A stretch of 64,000 nucleotides of DNA, taken from positions 67,448 through 131,447 of the forward strand of contig JAYRWH010000018.1 in NCBI GenBank assembly GCA_041918155.1, read 5' to 3'. Positions 49,980 to 59,199 of the stretch are shown piece after piece. This stretch comes from UBA668 sp041918155 (lineage in GTDB: Bacteria; Actinomycetota; Acidimicrobiia; Acidimicrobiales; Ilumatobacteraceae). The position numbers and the translations under genes are program-made. Positions within the stretch are counted from its first letter, which is position 1. The number at the start of each line of letters is the position of its first letter. Below the pieces are notes generated by a model. That model was not told where the DNA came from. It saw nothing but the letters and a program-made list of their open reading frames with translations, and searched no databases.

Positions 49980-51320
49980 TCAGAAGTCGACGGCATCAGC
50001 TTCGGCGAGGAGCAGGTCGCGATCAGCTCGACGCACGAAGCGAGCCGCGATGGCCTCGTCGAGCGACTGCGCGAAGGCCTCACGGTATGCCGCTGGGGTG
50101 CCGTACAAGCCGCTCAACGCGGGCGCCTCGATCGGGGTCGAGTGGCCGAACAACGCGCAGATCTCTGATGCACCCTCGTCGGGATCCCCGCTGAGGATCG
50201 CGACCGGCACGTCAACCGCCGGGGTGCGCACCCCGCCGAGTGCAATCCCTCGATCGTCGCGGAGGATCACTGTGGGGTCGGACGGATCGGTCAGCAGTGG
50301 CGTCGCGCTGGGCGCCGGCAGACCATCTGCGAGCCATGTGAGCAGGGCTTCCATCGCTGCGTTGGTGACGTAGTGCTGAGGGCCGTTGTTGATCGCACGC
50401 GAACAGAACAAGAAGTCGTTGCCGACGAGGTAGGCGTCGGCATGGGCCGTCCCCGCGCTCTCCCAGATCCTGAGGTTGTCGGTGTCGGGCTGCCGCATTG
50501 GCGCGAAACGGAACACGGGCCCGACATCGGTCTCGGTCTGGGCAACGATGATCTTCGCCGCGAGATCGGTACGCATCCGGGTGCGCGGGCTCTTGTCGCG
50601 TGCGTACCTGCCGCTGGTCGGATCAGTTGCTCCACCTCCGCGGCTGTGCACGAAGAACCCGTCGAACACCGGCGATATTGGCTGGATCGCGTTGATGTAG
50701 CTGGTGAGGAACGCGGCCGACTGCGATTCGCCCGCGGCGATGAGATGACGAACGCCGTCAATTCCCGGCAGGCCGCCGCGCAGGGCGGCGCCCACCTGCG
50801 AGTAGATGTCGAAGGAGAACTTGTCGCCTGGGTGTGCCAGCCGGCGATAGCGATCCGGACTCATCCCCCGCAGCCCTCCGGCCTCCTCTGCGAGCTGCTG
50901 TTCCACCCCGGTCTCGATGAGGGACGATCCGCCGATGACGCCCAGGGCCTGCGCCGACACGCCGACCCAGACGGCACCGGCATCGACGAGTGCCCGGCAG
51001 GTGTAGGCCCACTCGGGGGCCGCCTCGACGACGGTGACATTGAGCCACTCGAGCACCACCGCGCCCCGGAACCGTGCCGGATCCGCCGGGCGCCGGACGA
51101 CAATCCGTGTCCGATATGGGGCTTGGTCGCCCGGCGCGACGGACCAGTGGCCGTCGTCGCTGAACGCTCCGACGGGCACGAACCCCTGCGCAACTCCCGC
51201 GGCGAAGAACTCCTCCTGCACGTAGCCGAGGTCCTCGAGCCCGAGCGGGCGCGGATCGGCCGGGCCATGGAACACCCCAACCGTGATGGGGCCCTCGATG
51301 GTCGCGGCTTGCGTGCGCAT
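49980..51320 (-). CDS. alpha/beta-hydrolase-domain-containing protein
   Basis: 446 aa from ATG 51320 (a GTG 9 bases earlier is possible). The pattern fits the 'alpha/beta hydrolase domain' family of actinobacteria: GVFHGPADPRPLGLEDLGYVQEEFF, VVLEWLNVTVV, a nucleophile-elbow-like AAGESQSAAFLTSYINA and YGTPAAYREAFAQSLDEAIAAR near the end. The elbow reads GESQS, consistent with a serine hydrolase. Substrate unknown. Divergent from the first WS/DGAT gene (159 bp between starts), so it could share regulation with the lipid cluster. Confidence 0.78.
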   Translation of the reverse strand: MRTQAATIEGPITVGVFHGPADPRPLGLEDLGYVQEEFFAAGVAQGFVPVGAFSDDGHWSVAPGDQAPYRTRIVVRRPADPARFRGAVVLEWLNVTVVEAAPEWAYTCRALVDAGAVWVGVSAQALGVIGGSSLIETGVEQQLAEEAGGLRGMSPDRYRRLAHPGDKFSFDIYSQVGAALRGGLPGIDGVRHLIAAGESQSAAFLTSYINAIQPISPVFDGFFVHSRGGGATDPTSGRYARDKSPRTRMRTDLAAKIIVAQTETDVGPVFRFAPMRQPDTDNLRIWESAGTAHADAYLVGNDFLFCSRAINNGPQHYVTNAAMEALLTWLADGLPAPSATPLLTDPSDPTVILRDDRGIALGGVRTPAVDVPVAILSGDPDEGASEICALFGHSTPIEAPALSGLYGTPAAYREAFAQSLDEAIAARFVRRADRDLLLAEADAVDF

Positions 51321-51479
51321 CACCTGCACCCTAGCCAACCGTGTCGATGCGCAGAACAGTTGATGCTCCCCGTGAGATACGCAAGAATGTCGCCTGCGCG
51401 CTCGACGCGCGAGTGGCAGCCGGTCGGCGTTCCAGAACGCGGCCTGCTCGAGTTGGGGGCACCGGGGGGTGGTCGGGTC

Positions 51480-52955
51480 ATGGATCGGATGCACGGGATC
51501 GATGCCTTTTCGTTCTATTGCGAGACCCCCGATTCGCCCTTCGAGACGTTGAAGGTTGGCATCTACGAGCCCGTCGCCGGTCAGGAACCGCCTGGAGTCG
51601 ACGAACTCCACGAGTTCGTGCGGGCGCAGATTCTGCAGTTGGGCACCAGCGCCTCGATGCGAGTGGTGCGCGTCCCGCTCGACCTGCACCACCCCCTCTG
51701 GGTGCGCGACCCCGGGTATCGGCCCGATGAACACATCCACCGCGTCGTACTGCCCGCTCCTGGTGACAAGCAGCAACTCTGCCGTTTCCTCGGCGAGGTC
51801 ATGGGCCGGCCCCTCGATCGTGATCGCCCGCTGTGGGAGGCGTGGCTGATCGGAGGGCTCGAGCACGGCAGGATCGCCGTCGCGATGAAGATCCACCATG
51901 CGCTGGCCGACGGGAGGACGGTCGCCGACCTCATTCAGCGCAGCCATTCGCCCGCGGCAGCGCTGACGACGGGAAGCGACCGCGAGGCGGCGACGGACCC
52001 CGGCGATGCGATCCCGAAGCGGAGCCAGCTCGTTGCTGATGCCGTCGTCGATCTGGGGAAGACCCTGTTCAGCGACCTCCCGGCCTATGTGCGCGAGGCC
52101 TATCGAGTCCGCAAGACGGCCAAGGCGACCCCCGTCGACGAAACGCTGGCGAGCGAGCCGGTACATGGGCGGGCGCCGTTCACGGTTCTCAACAAGAAGG
52201 GCGCGGGCCCGGGTCGCTTGTTCACCTACGAAACGTTTTCGCTGCCCGAGTTCAAGCAGCTCGCCAGGTCGTTCGACTGCACCATCAACACCCTGGTGCT
52301 CGGCGCCTGTGGGGAGGCGCTCAAGCGCTATCTGGCGGATGTCGACAGTCCGCCGTCGGCTTCGATGATGGCGGCGATGGCTGTCGCAGCTCCTGGGGAG
52401 ATCGTGCATACGACGCGGCTGCAGACGAGCCGAGCGAACAACTCGGTGACCTCCTCCACCGTCGACTTGCACCAGAACATCGAGGACATGCGCGAGCGGT
52501 TGCACGCGATCCAGCTCAGCTCGGCGGCGACCGTCGATCGGGTGCGTCGCGCGTCGGGCACGCGGCTCGACAATCTCCTCGAGTTCCTTCCTGGCGCCTT
52601 CACCCGGGGCCTCAACGCTGGGATGCGGCTTCAGCAACGCGTCAAGAGCGCCCATGCCAACTTCATCGTCTCCAACGTCGTGGGTCCGCGCGAACCACTG
52701 ACCATCCTCGACGACCGCTTGCGGATGGTGGAACTGATGTCCACCGGCAACATCATCGACGTCGGTCACCTGAACATCACGGTGTGGAGCTATGTCGACA
52801 ACATCACGTTCGCCTTCTTCATCCGGTCGGGTGTGATGCCCGACCCCGAGCAGATACCCCGCCGTGTGCGCGAGGTCGTGGACGAGCTGTGTGCCCACAC
52901 GACGGCGAATACCCCTACGAGCGGAGGGGCCCGATCGGCTGGGCTCAGCAGTTAG
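51480..52955 (+). CDS. wax ester synthase/diacylglycerol acyltransferase (WS/DGAT)
   Basis: 491 aa from ATG 51480. The active-site motif is KIHHALADGRT (H139, H140, D144); PLWVRDPGY, RPLWEAWLIGG and NFIVSNVVGPREPL are the usual flanking conserved blocks. It transfers an acyl group from acyl-CoA to a long-chain alcohol or diacylglycerol at the membrane to make storage lipid. It converges with a second WS/DGAT, overlapping by 4 bp at the stops. The N-terminal start is marked by RMHGIDAFSFYCETP; the upstream frame is not conserved. Confidence 0.93.
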   Translation: MDRMHGIDAFSFYCETPDSPFETLKVGIYEPVAGQEPPGVDELHEFVRAQILQLGTSASMRVVRVPLDLHHPLWVRDPGYRPDEHIHRVVLPAPGDKQQLCRFLGEVMGRPLDRDRPLWEAWLIGGLEHGRIAVAMKIHHALADGRTVADLIQRSHSPAAALTTGSDREAATDPGDAIPKRSQLVADAVVDLGKTLFSDLPAYVREAYRVRKTAKATPVDETLASEPVHGRAPFTVLNKKGAGPGRLFTYETFSLPEFKQLARSFDCTINTLVLGACGEALKRYLADVDSPPSASMMAAMAVAAPGEIVHTTRLQTSRANNSVTSSTVDLHQNIEDMRERLHAIQLSSAATVDRVRRASGTRLDNLLEFLPGAFTRGLNAGMRLQQRVKSAHANFIVSNVVGPREPLTILDDRLRMVELMSTGNIIDVGHLNITVWSYVDNITFAFFIRSGVMPDPEQIPRRVREVVDELCAHTTANTPTSGGARSAGLSS

Positions 52956-54367
52956 CGGACGGCGTTGGCGGCGCGTCGCTTGCGCTTGGGGATGCGGGCG
53001 CTCAGGTCAGCGAGTTCGGCAGCGATTCCATCGATGAGGCGCCACGGGTCGGGAACCAGCGCGGGCGCGGTCGTGATGCCGATGTCGATCCCATCGACAT
53101 AGCTGATGAAGGTGACGTTCACGCCGCTGCCGCGGAGGATGATCGACATCGGGTACATGGCGCTGATGCGCGCGCCACCCAGGTACATCGGTATCGGCGC
53201 GCCGCGCACGTTGGAGACGATCAGGTTGTAACCGGCTGCCTGGGAGAACATCTCCGGCGGGGTCATCGTCATCATGGCGCCGACGGCGAGTGGTGGGAAG
53301 GCCGCCACCAGTTCCATGAAGCCGTCGCTGCCGGACTTCGCCTCGGCCTTGGCCCACGCGGCGTCCTGGGAGACGACGCGCAAGCGCTCGACGGGGTCGT
53401 CAAGGTCGGTGGCCAGTGTGGTACCGACCACGGTGACCTTGTTGGCGAACATTTCGTCATCGGTCCGCTGAGAGACGGCGATCGATGTACGCAGCGACTC
53501 GGTGGGCAGATTGCCGTCGGCGCTGAGGTACCTGCGCAGACTGCCCCCGATGATCGCCAGCAGGACATCGTTGATGGTCACATCGAAGTGGTTCTTGATC
53601 GCCTTGACGTCGTCCAGAGCGATCGCCCCGAAGACGAATCCGCGCTCCTTGCCGATGTCGCGGTTGAACGTGGTGGCGGGCGTTCGGGCACGTTGCCGAG
53701 CGGTCTCGCCGTCGGCGAGTCGAGTGCGCACGGACTGGCCGGCGAGCGTCACGATCTCGCGAGCGGCACGCAGCGGGAACGCGACCAGGTGGCGCGCCGC
53801 GGTGACCGATTCGCTCAGCCGGGTGGGACGCGCTCCGGGCAGCGCGTCGGCGATGGCCGCATCGAGCGGTATCCGCTGGCCGTCGGGTGACAAGTCGTTG
53901 ATCACCTGGGACAGCTTGTTCGCACCTTCTCCGTCCATGATGCAGTGGTGGATCTTGGAGAACAGGCCGTACTGGCCGTCTTCGAGGCCCTCGATGAACC
54001 ACACCTCCCACAGGGGTCGGCTGCGGTCCAGATGGCGCGCGTACAGGTACGACACCAGGTCGGCGAGTGCGCGGTGGTCGCCGGGCGAGGGCACCGCGAT
54101 GCGGCGGATGTGGCGATCGAAGTCGAACTCCTCGTCCTCCACCCAGTACGGCAGATCGAGGCCGAGCGCCACCTCGTGGAGCCGCCAGCGGAAGTGCGGA
54201 ACCTCTGCGATGCGACGTGCGAGATGCGACCGAACACTGTCGAATCCGAAGTCGGGCCGGTCAGCCGCGTCGAGGAGGACGAGCCCTGCTGTGTGTTGGT
54301 ACATCGTCGAGGTCTCGCCGCCGATGAACAGCACTTCCTCTGGTGTCAATTGCCTCAGGATCTGCAT
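52952..54367 (-). CDS. wax ester synthase/diacylglycerol acyltransferase (WS/DGAT)
   Basis: 471 aa from ATG 54367, starting with the family N-terminus LTPEEVLFIGGETSTMYQH. Active site KIHHCIMDGEGA near residue 139; RPLWEVWFIEGL and YNLIVSNVRGAPIPMY follow as in the family. The active-site region is intact, so it is probably catalytic. It is paralogous to the plus-strand WS/DGAT but quite divergent in sequence, so the two may prefer different acceptors. Preceded (17 bp) by an alpha/beta hydrolase gene of the same direction. Confidence 0.93.
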   Translation of the reverse strand: MQILRQLTPEEVLFIGGETSTMYQHTAGLVLLDAADRPDFGFDSVRSHLARRIAEVPHFRWRLHEVALGLDLPYWVEDEEFDFDRHIRRIAVPSPGDHRALADLVSYLYARHLDRSRPLWEVWFIEGLEDGQYGLFSKIHHCIMDGEGANKLSQVINDLSPDGQRIPLDAAIADALPGARPTRLSESVTAARHLVAFPLRAAREIVTLAGQSVRTRLADGETARQRARTPATTFNRDIGKERGFVFGAIALDDVKAIKNHFDVTINDVLLAIIGGSLRRYLSADGNLPTESLRTSIAVSQRTDDEMFANKVTVVGTTLATDLDDPVERLRVVSQDAAWAKAEAKSGSDGFMELVAAFPPLAVGAMMTMTPPEMFSQAAGYNLIVSNVRGAPIPMYLGGARISAMYPMSIILRGSGVNVTFISYVDGIDIGITTAPALVPDPWRLIDGIAAELADLSARIPKRKRRAANAVR

Positions 54368-54384
54368 GGTTCTGCCCGCGCTGC

Positions 54385-55341
54385 TCACACCGCTGGTGCG
54401 AGGTCGTGTTCGTTGCCCACCCCGTGTGACGGCCGAGCCTCGTCGTCGGTGACAACGCAGTCGCTCTCGAGTCGTCGGTTCGGCTGTGGCTTCGACCGTC
54501 GGCGTGAGGAGAGTCCCTCGACGAGCTGGATTGCATCGACCGCGGCGGCATCCATGCATCGGAAGTGGGGGCCATTGTCGAAGTGGCCGGCACACGGGAC
54601 ATGCAGCTGGAACGCGCCCGGTACGGCCTGCTCGACGAACGGGATGGACTTCTGGCCGATGATCTTGTCCTGGTCGCCCCAAATGAACGCGGTTGGCAGA
54701 CGGAGCTGTTCCAGCCTCGTCCATACTCCGTTCGGGCCGAATGCGGGTTCGAGCGTGAGTTCCTTGGCTGCGGAGATGAACGCCCGTCGCGTGGCTGGGC
54801 AGGAGATGTTGTAGATGGTGCGCTTGCTGGCGCGGAGGAACCAGTCGTGTCGTGCCTCGCCGGTGAGTTCGTCCTCCAGTTCGTCGGCTTTGCGTTTCAG
54901 GTACGGCCACGCTCTCTCGATCGGCAGCCGCTCCGCGACCCAGGGGCTGATCAACCGTGTCGCCACGAGCGTCCAGCGATGTTCGCGTCGTGGTAGCGGT
55001 GGCGCCATCAGCACGGCACCGCGAAACAGTTCGGGTGCCTGCAGCACAGCCTCCAAGGCGACACGTGCGCCCAGTGACATGCCCATCACGAGGGGTTTCT
55101 CGCCGAGTTGGCCGGCGAGTTCGATCACCGGTTCGGCCAACACCGCGGGTGACAAGGGGATGTCGGGAGCGGGGCTGAGACCGAACCCGGGAAGGTCGGC
55201 GGCGATCATCTGCCTTCCCATACCGACCACGCGCTGCGCGAAACCCGTGTACGCGCTGGAGTCGAGTCCGAGCCCGTGCAGAGCAAGGACGGGGGGCCCG
55301 TCGCCCCATTGCCGGCAGTGAATCCTGGGTGATGTGGCCAT
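54385..55341 (-). CDS. alpha/beta hydrolase
   Basis: 318 aa from ATG 55341. LALHGLGLDSSAYTGF (oxyanion strand), nucleophile elbow VMGMSLGARVALE (Ser), an acid in FIWGDQDKIIG and the His in HVPCAGHFDNGPH form a complete catalytic triad. Lid region of charged helices in between. The Arg/Lys-rich C-terminal tail is non-conserved. It may act as a lipase or esterase on the products of the neighbouring acyltransferases; substrate not known. Confidence 0.9.
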   Translation of the reverse strand: MATSPRIHCRQWGDGPPVLALHGLGLDSSAYTGFAQRVVGMGRQMIAADLPGFGLSPAPDIPLSPAVLAEPVIELAGQLGEKPLVMGMSLGARVALEAVLQAPELFRGAVLMAPPLPRREHRWTLVATRLISPWVAERLPIERAWPYLKRKADELEDELTGEARHDWFLRASKRTIYNISCPATRRAFISAAKELTLEPAFGPNGVWTRLEQLRLPTAFIWGDQDKIIGQKSIPFVEQAVPGAFQLHVPCAGHFDNGPHFRCMDAAAVDAIQLVEGLSSRRRSKPQPNRRLESDCVVTDDEARPSHGVGNEHDLAPAV

Positions 55342-55376
55342 CTTCCCGCCCCCCTTCAGGCTCCATTCTGGAACTG

Positions 55377-57185
55377 TCAGAATCGTAGCTCGCCCCGGCC
55401 GATGCGTCCGACGGTGTCGGGACCGAACGGGACGTAGGCGCGGCGCTCGTCGTCGCGGTACAGCAACGGATCGCCCACGACGGTCGGGTCGAACCCTTCG
55501 CGTTGGAGCTCGACCTTGCGCAGCTTGAACGTGCCGGTGAGGGCTGGTTCGGCCTGGACCCGCACGAACGCCGGGCGGGCGTAGCGGGGAAGCGCCTGCT
55601 CGAGGTGGGCGAAGAGTGCGGCACCATCGAGCTCTGCGCCGGGCTCGAGGGTGACCGCCACCATGCCGGCGCGACCCTCCGCGCCCGGTACGGCTACGCC
55701 GTAGGCCGTGCACAGGTGGACACCGACGGCGCCAGTGACTGCTTCGGCCAGTTCCTGCGTGGACACGTTCTCGCCCTTCCAGCGGAACGTGTCCCCGACC
55801 CGGTCGACGAAGCGGTAATAGCCGTTGGCATCGCGCGCGAGCAGGTCGCCGGTGCGGAACCAGGCATCACCAGGTTCGAGAACATCACGCAGTACCTTGC
55901 GCTCGGTCTCGTCGCTCGATGTGTACCCCTCGAACCGGCCGGCGGCGGAGCGGCCTTGCGCAATTCGACACAGCAGCTCACCGGGCTCGTCGACGCCGCA
56001 GCGCTCGCAACGCCCCTCGCTGTTGCGCACGACCTCGGCGCTGTCCACGTCGTGGCGCACCAGTGCCAACGTCACCCCTGGCGGCGGCTTGCCGACCGAG
56101 CCGGCCGGGCCGCGGAGGTTCACCATCGCCACGTTCGACTCGGTGGCTCCGTAGAACTCGACCATGTGCGGTACGCGGAATCGCTCCTGAAATATCGACC
56201 AGACGTCCGGACGCAACCCGTTCCCGACGGCGAAACGAAGTGTGTGGCTGCGCTCGAGTGGGTGCGGTGGCTGGTTCACCAGATAGCGGCACAGCTCGCC
56301 CACATACTGGAACGAGGTCGCGCCGTATCTGCTGACATCGTCCCAGAACTCGCTCGCGCGGAAGGTGCGGGCGAGGGCAAGGGTGGCCCCGCTGCGCAGC
56401 GCGGCGTCGACACACATCACCCCGCCGACGGTGTGGTACAGCGGGAGCGAACAGTAATGGACATCGCCCTTGCGCAGGCCGGCCATCATCGAGTACAGAC
56501 CCCCGCCCAGGAATCGAGAGTGGCTCAGACGGGCTGCCTTGGGGAGCCCGGTGGTGCCGGAGGTAAAGATGTAGAACAGCGGATCTGCGGTGACCATCTG
56601 TGACCGAAGCTCGCGCGGTGGGTCGGTGGTGGGTGAGTTCCGGAGCTCCTCGTCGAGGGACCGACCGGTCCCGGGCGCGGCGGACGTGTCGGTGGTGCTC
56701 GGATCGTCGACCCAGAGGACCTCGGGGAGGCGTGCGGACTCGGGGAGCGAGGCCCAGGCGTCGGCGCACTCCCGGCCGACCAGTGCATACTCACAGTCAC
56801 CCGTGCGCAGCGAGTGTGCCAGTGCTTCGCCGCGGAGTTGGGTGTTGAGCAACACCGTGGCCGCGCCGATCTTGGCCAGTCCGAGCCAGGTGGCCAAGTA
56901 CTCCGGACGGTTCTCCATGAGCAGGCCCACGGCCGAACCCTTCCCAAGCCCATGGGCGCTTCCCCAATTGGCGACGCGGTTGGCGTTGGCGTTGAGTTCA
57001 GCAAACGTGACGATGCGGTCGTCCTGGCGGAGGCAGGTGAGATCGCCCCACTTGCGGGCGGCACGCTCGAGGAGATCGCCGACGGTGAAGTGACCTCTCG
57101 GCCGCAGGCGTACGAGGCTCGGCACGACCGCTATGCCGCGCCGGACGAGCTGGCGACGAGAAGGTGGCCGGTTGCTGCTCGCCAC
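55377..57185 (-). CDS. long-chain acyl-CoA synthetase (AMP-binding, FadD6/VLACS-like)
   Basis: 602 aa from GTG 57185, 5 bp after the SDR stop. ANL-superfamily motifs: FYIFTSGTTGLPKAARLSH (P-loop), EFYGATESNVAMVN, FRTGDLLARDANGYYRFVDR and the C-terminal TGTFKLRKVELQ with catalytic Lys. It makes acyl-CoA from fatty acid, ATP and CoA through an acyl-adenylate, feeding the WS/DGATs nearby (inference). The region CRIAQGRSAAGRFEGYTS resembles FadD6 and mammalian FATP proteins. Confidence 0.92.
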   Translation of the reverse strand: MASSNRPPSRRQLVRRGIAVVPSLVRLRPRGHFTVGDLLERAARKWGDLTCLRQDDRIVTFAELNANANRVANWGSAHGLGKGSAVGLLMENRPEYLATWLGLAKIGAATVLLNTQLRGEALAHSLRTGDCEYALVGRECADAWASLPESARLPEVLWVDDPSTTDTSAAPGTGRSLDEELRNSPTTDPPRELRSQMVTADPLFYIFTSGTTGLPKAARLSHSRFLGGGLYSMMAGLRKGDVHYCSLPLYHTVGGVMCVDAALRSGATLALARTFRASEFWDDVSRYGATSFQYVGELCRYLVNQPPHPLERSHTLRFAVGNGLRPDVWSIFQERFRVPHMVEFYGATESNVAMVNLRGPAGSVGKPPPGVTLALVRHDVDSAEVVRNSEGRCERCGVDEPGELLCRIAQGRSAAGRFEGYTSSDETERKVLRDVLEPGDAWFRTGDLLARDANGYYRFVDRVGDTFRWKGENVSTQELAEAVTGAVGVHLCTAYGVAVPGAEGRAGMVAVTLEPGAELDGAALFAHLEQALPRYARPAFVRVQAEPALTGTFKLRKVELQREGFDPTVVGDPLLYRDDERRAYVPFGPDTVGRIGRGELRF

Positions 57186-57190
57186 CTGCT

Positions 57191-58189
57191 CTACCCCAGC
57201 CGCCGATCGGGCGTCACATAGCCGGTCAGCAACTGCTCTGGAACGGCGGCGGTCAGCTCGTCGAGCGTCCACGCGCCGTCAGCCTTGTTGATCTCCGTGA
57301 CCTTGGTGGTCTCGCCGTAGCGGCTGATGCGGCCTCCGGCGGTCACATCGAACACGGCGGCACTGACATTGGCACCTGCCTCGGAGGCGAGGTAGACGAA
57401 GAGCGGGGCGAGATCTTCCGCCGAGCCGTGCTCGCGCTCGACATGCTCGATCATCGCTCTCACACCGTCCATCTCCGGGCCGGCACCGGCGAGCTGCTGG
57501 CGCATCTTTGCCCGCCAGTTGATGTGGCTGCGTGAGTTCGCCGACGGGCAGAACGCGTTGCACGTGATTCCGGTGCCCCACAGTTCGGTCCCGAGTGCTC
57601 TCGTCATCGCTACCAGTCCGGCGTTGGCGGCGCTGTAGGCCGCGAGGCTGGGCACACCGACCCATGCCCCCGACGAGATGTTGAACACCCTGCCCGAGCC
57701 CTGGCGCAGCATCACCGGCAGCGCGTGGTGGATGGTGTTGAAGGCTCCGGTGAGCTTGGCGTGGGTCTGGTAGTGCCAGTCCTCCGCGGTGAGGTCGACG
57801 AATGGACCATGTCCCATGCCCGCTGCGGAGTTGACGAGGATGTCGATCCGGCCCCACAGGTCAGTGGCAGTGGCGACGAGTCGTGCGGCGGTGTCGTGGT
57901 CGGACACGTCGCCGAAGAAGGGGACCGCCTCGCCACCTTCGGCGATGATCTGGTCGGCGGTGGTGCGGGCATCGCCCAACAGGCTGACGATGTCGGCCCG
58001 GTCCTGCTCGGTGAGCAGCGGTTCCACCTCGTCCTTGGTCATCCAGGTCGAGAGGTTTCCCGACCCCGGCGTGCGATTGTTGGTGATCACCTTCGCGCCG
58101 GCGCGCGCCAGCCCGATGGCGATTCCCTTCGCCACCCCCTGACCGGATCCGGTCACGACGGCAACCTTGCCCGCGAGTTCAGTGGACAT
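57191..58189 (-). CDS. SDR family protein with Lys-to-Asn change in the active site
   Basis: 332 aa. TGSGQGVAKGIAIGLARAG (Rossmann), VLVNSAA-type VNSAAGMG, VFNISSGA and then YSAANAGL where classical SDRs have YxxxK. The codon is AAC, read directly, so the catalytic Lys is Asn here. The insert NNRTPGSGNLSTWMTKDEV after the second strand and the long C-terminal part (KADGAWTLDELTAAVPEQLL) mark a large-SDR subgroup, possibly a hydratase/dehydrogenase relative. It is first of the operon with the acyl-CoA synthetase, so it probably acts on acyl-CoA or lipids. Confidence 0.88.
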   Translation of the reverse strand: MSTELAGKVAVVTGSGQGVAKGIAIGLARAGAKVITNNRTPGSGNLSTWMTKDEVEPLLTEQDRADIVSLLGDARTTADQIIAEGGEAVPFFGDVSDHDTAARLVATATDLWGRIDILVNSAAGMGHGPFVDLTAEDWHYQTHAKLTGAFNTIHHALPVMLRQGSGRVFNISSGAWVGVPSLAAYSAANAGLVAMTRALGTELWGTGITCNAFCPSANSRSHINWRAKMRQQLAGAGPEMDGVRAMIEHVEREHGSAEDLAPLFVYLASEAGANVSAAVFDVTAGGRISRYGETTKVTEINKADGAWTLDELTAAVPEQLLTGYVTPDRRLG

Positions 58190-58228
58190 CCGTGTTCATC
58201 CTTCCTTCAAGCCGACGACTGGAGTCGG

Positions 58229-58858
58229 TCAGCGTGCCTGCAATCCGTCATTGCCCGGCGACAGCCGGAACCGCAGCGAGTTCTGGAAATAGGCCACTGC
58301 CGTGAACAGCCCCACCAGTACGGTCAGTTCGAAGCGCTGGCGGTCATCGAGGGTGTCGCCCAGCGCGTCCCAGGTCGCGTCGGAGAGCATCGCATCGGCG
58401 TGCAGCTCCTCGGCCGCGGTGAGCAGTGCGCGTTCGTGGGCCGTCCATCCCTCGGCAGCGGACCCGACGGTGACGCGCTCGATCTCGTCGCCGGTCACAC
58501 CGACACGCTTGGCGAGGCGGACGTGCTCGCCCCACTCGTACGGTGCCTGGCACAACCACCCGGTGCGGAGGATGACCAGCTCGCGGTCGCGATGAGCGAG
58601 CGCCCCCTTGGCCTGCATCTCCATCGACAGCGCGGCGATCCGGTCGTAGAGGTCGGGGTGGAACATCAACGTGAGCAACATCTCGGGGAGGTCTTCTCGA
58701 GCCACCGGGTCCGTGCGGCCCACCGCCGCGAACCGAAGCCTGTTGGCCCGCTCCGTCGCCAGTTCGTACGCCTCTTCCGACGTCAACGGTGGCACGCGCG
58801 GCGGGTGACCCGTGATCAACTCTTCTCTACGCCGAATGGCATCGTCGCTCGCGTCCAT
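58229..58858 (-). CDS. carboxymuconolactone decarboxylase family protein (AhpD-like)
   Basis: 209 aa. LPEMLLTLMFHPDLYDRIAALSMEMQAKGALAHRDRELVILR (CMD core) and LCQAPYEWGEHVRLAKRVGVTGDEIERV are typical of AhpD-like proteins. The peroxidatic CxxC pair is replaced by CQAP, so thiol peroxidase activity is unlikely; actinobacterial members of this type are of unknown function. Located 39 bp upstream of the SDR operon on the same strand. Confidence 0.88.
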   Translation of the reverse strand: MDASDDAIRRREELITGHPPRVPPLTSEEAYELATERANRLRFAAVGRTDPVAREDLPEMLLTLMFHPDLYDRIAALSMEMQAKGALAHRDRELVILRTGWLCQAPYEWGEHVRLAKRVGVTGDEIERVTVGSAAEGWTAHERALLTAAEELHADAMLSDATWDALGDTLDDRQRFELTVLVGLFTAVAYFQNSLRFRLSPGNDGLQAR

Positions 58859-59199
58859 CGCAACCCCCCGGCGTCGCAGCGTAGCCCATCGTCAGCGGCG
58901 CATCGGTCGGTTCCGTTCCGTCAACGAGTAGGCAAGAGCCAACGACTCGCGGGGTCCAGGACCTGCGAATGTGGTTGTGCGACGGCACCATCGTGCACTG
59001 TCTGCTGTTCCCGGGAACCACACTCGGTGGCCTGTCGGTCGTCCGCAGGCAGGTGTGATGCGGTCCCGCCTCCGCGGGGATGGCGCGTAATTGCATCGGG
59101 GCCGGTCAGGGCGTCTCAGCACATCGAGCACGAGAAGGGCGTTGAGTTGGTTGCCCACCTTGGGGTCGGGTGAACTCGTGTGACGGCCCTGGCGTCTTC
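58859..59199. other. 341-bp stretch without a supported gene
   Basis: No open frame here has codon use or motifs of a real protein. It holds copy A of a 47-bp direct repeat (59001-59047) and one palindromic element resembling a single CRISPR repeat (59060-59085). The sequence is the downstream flank of the broken NYN gene. Confidence 0.6.
59001..59047 (+). repeat. 47-bp direct repeat, copy A
   Basis: Matches 60067-60113 with five mismatches over 47 bases. Contains the palindrome GTTCCCGGGAAC. The two copies bracket the broken NYN gene. Confidence 0.7.

Noticed and set aside
59060..59085. Sequence resembling a single type I-E CRISPR repeat (CCCGC...GCGGGGATG)
   Set aside because: Only one copy is present; no second copy at about 60-bp spacing and no cas genes in the window. 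A chance palindrome in GC-rich DNA is more likely.
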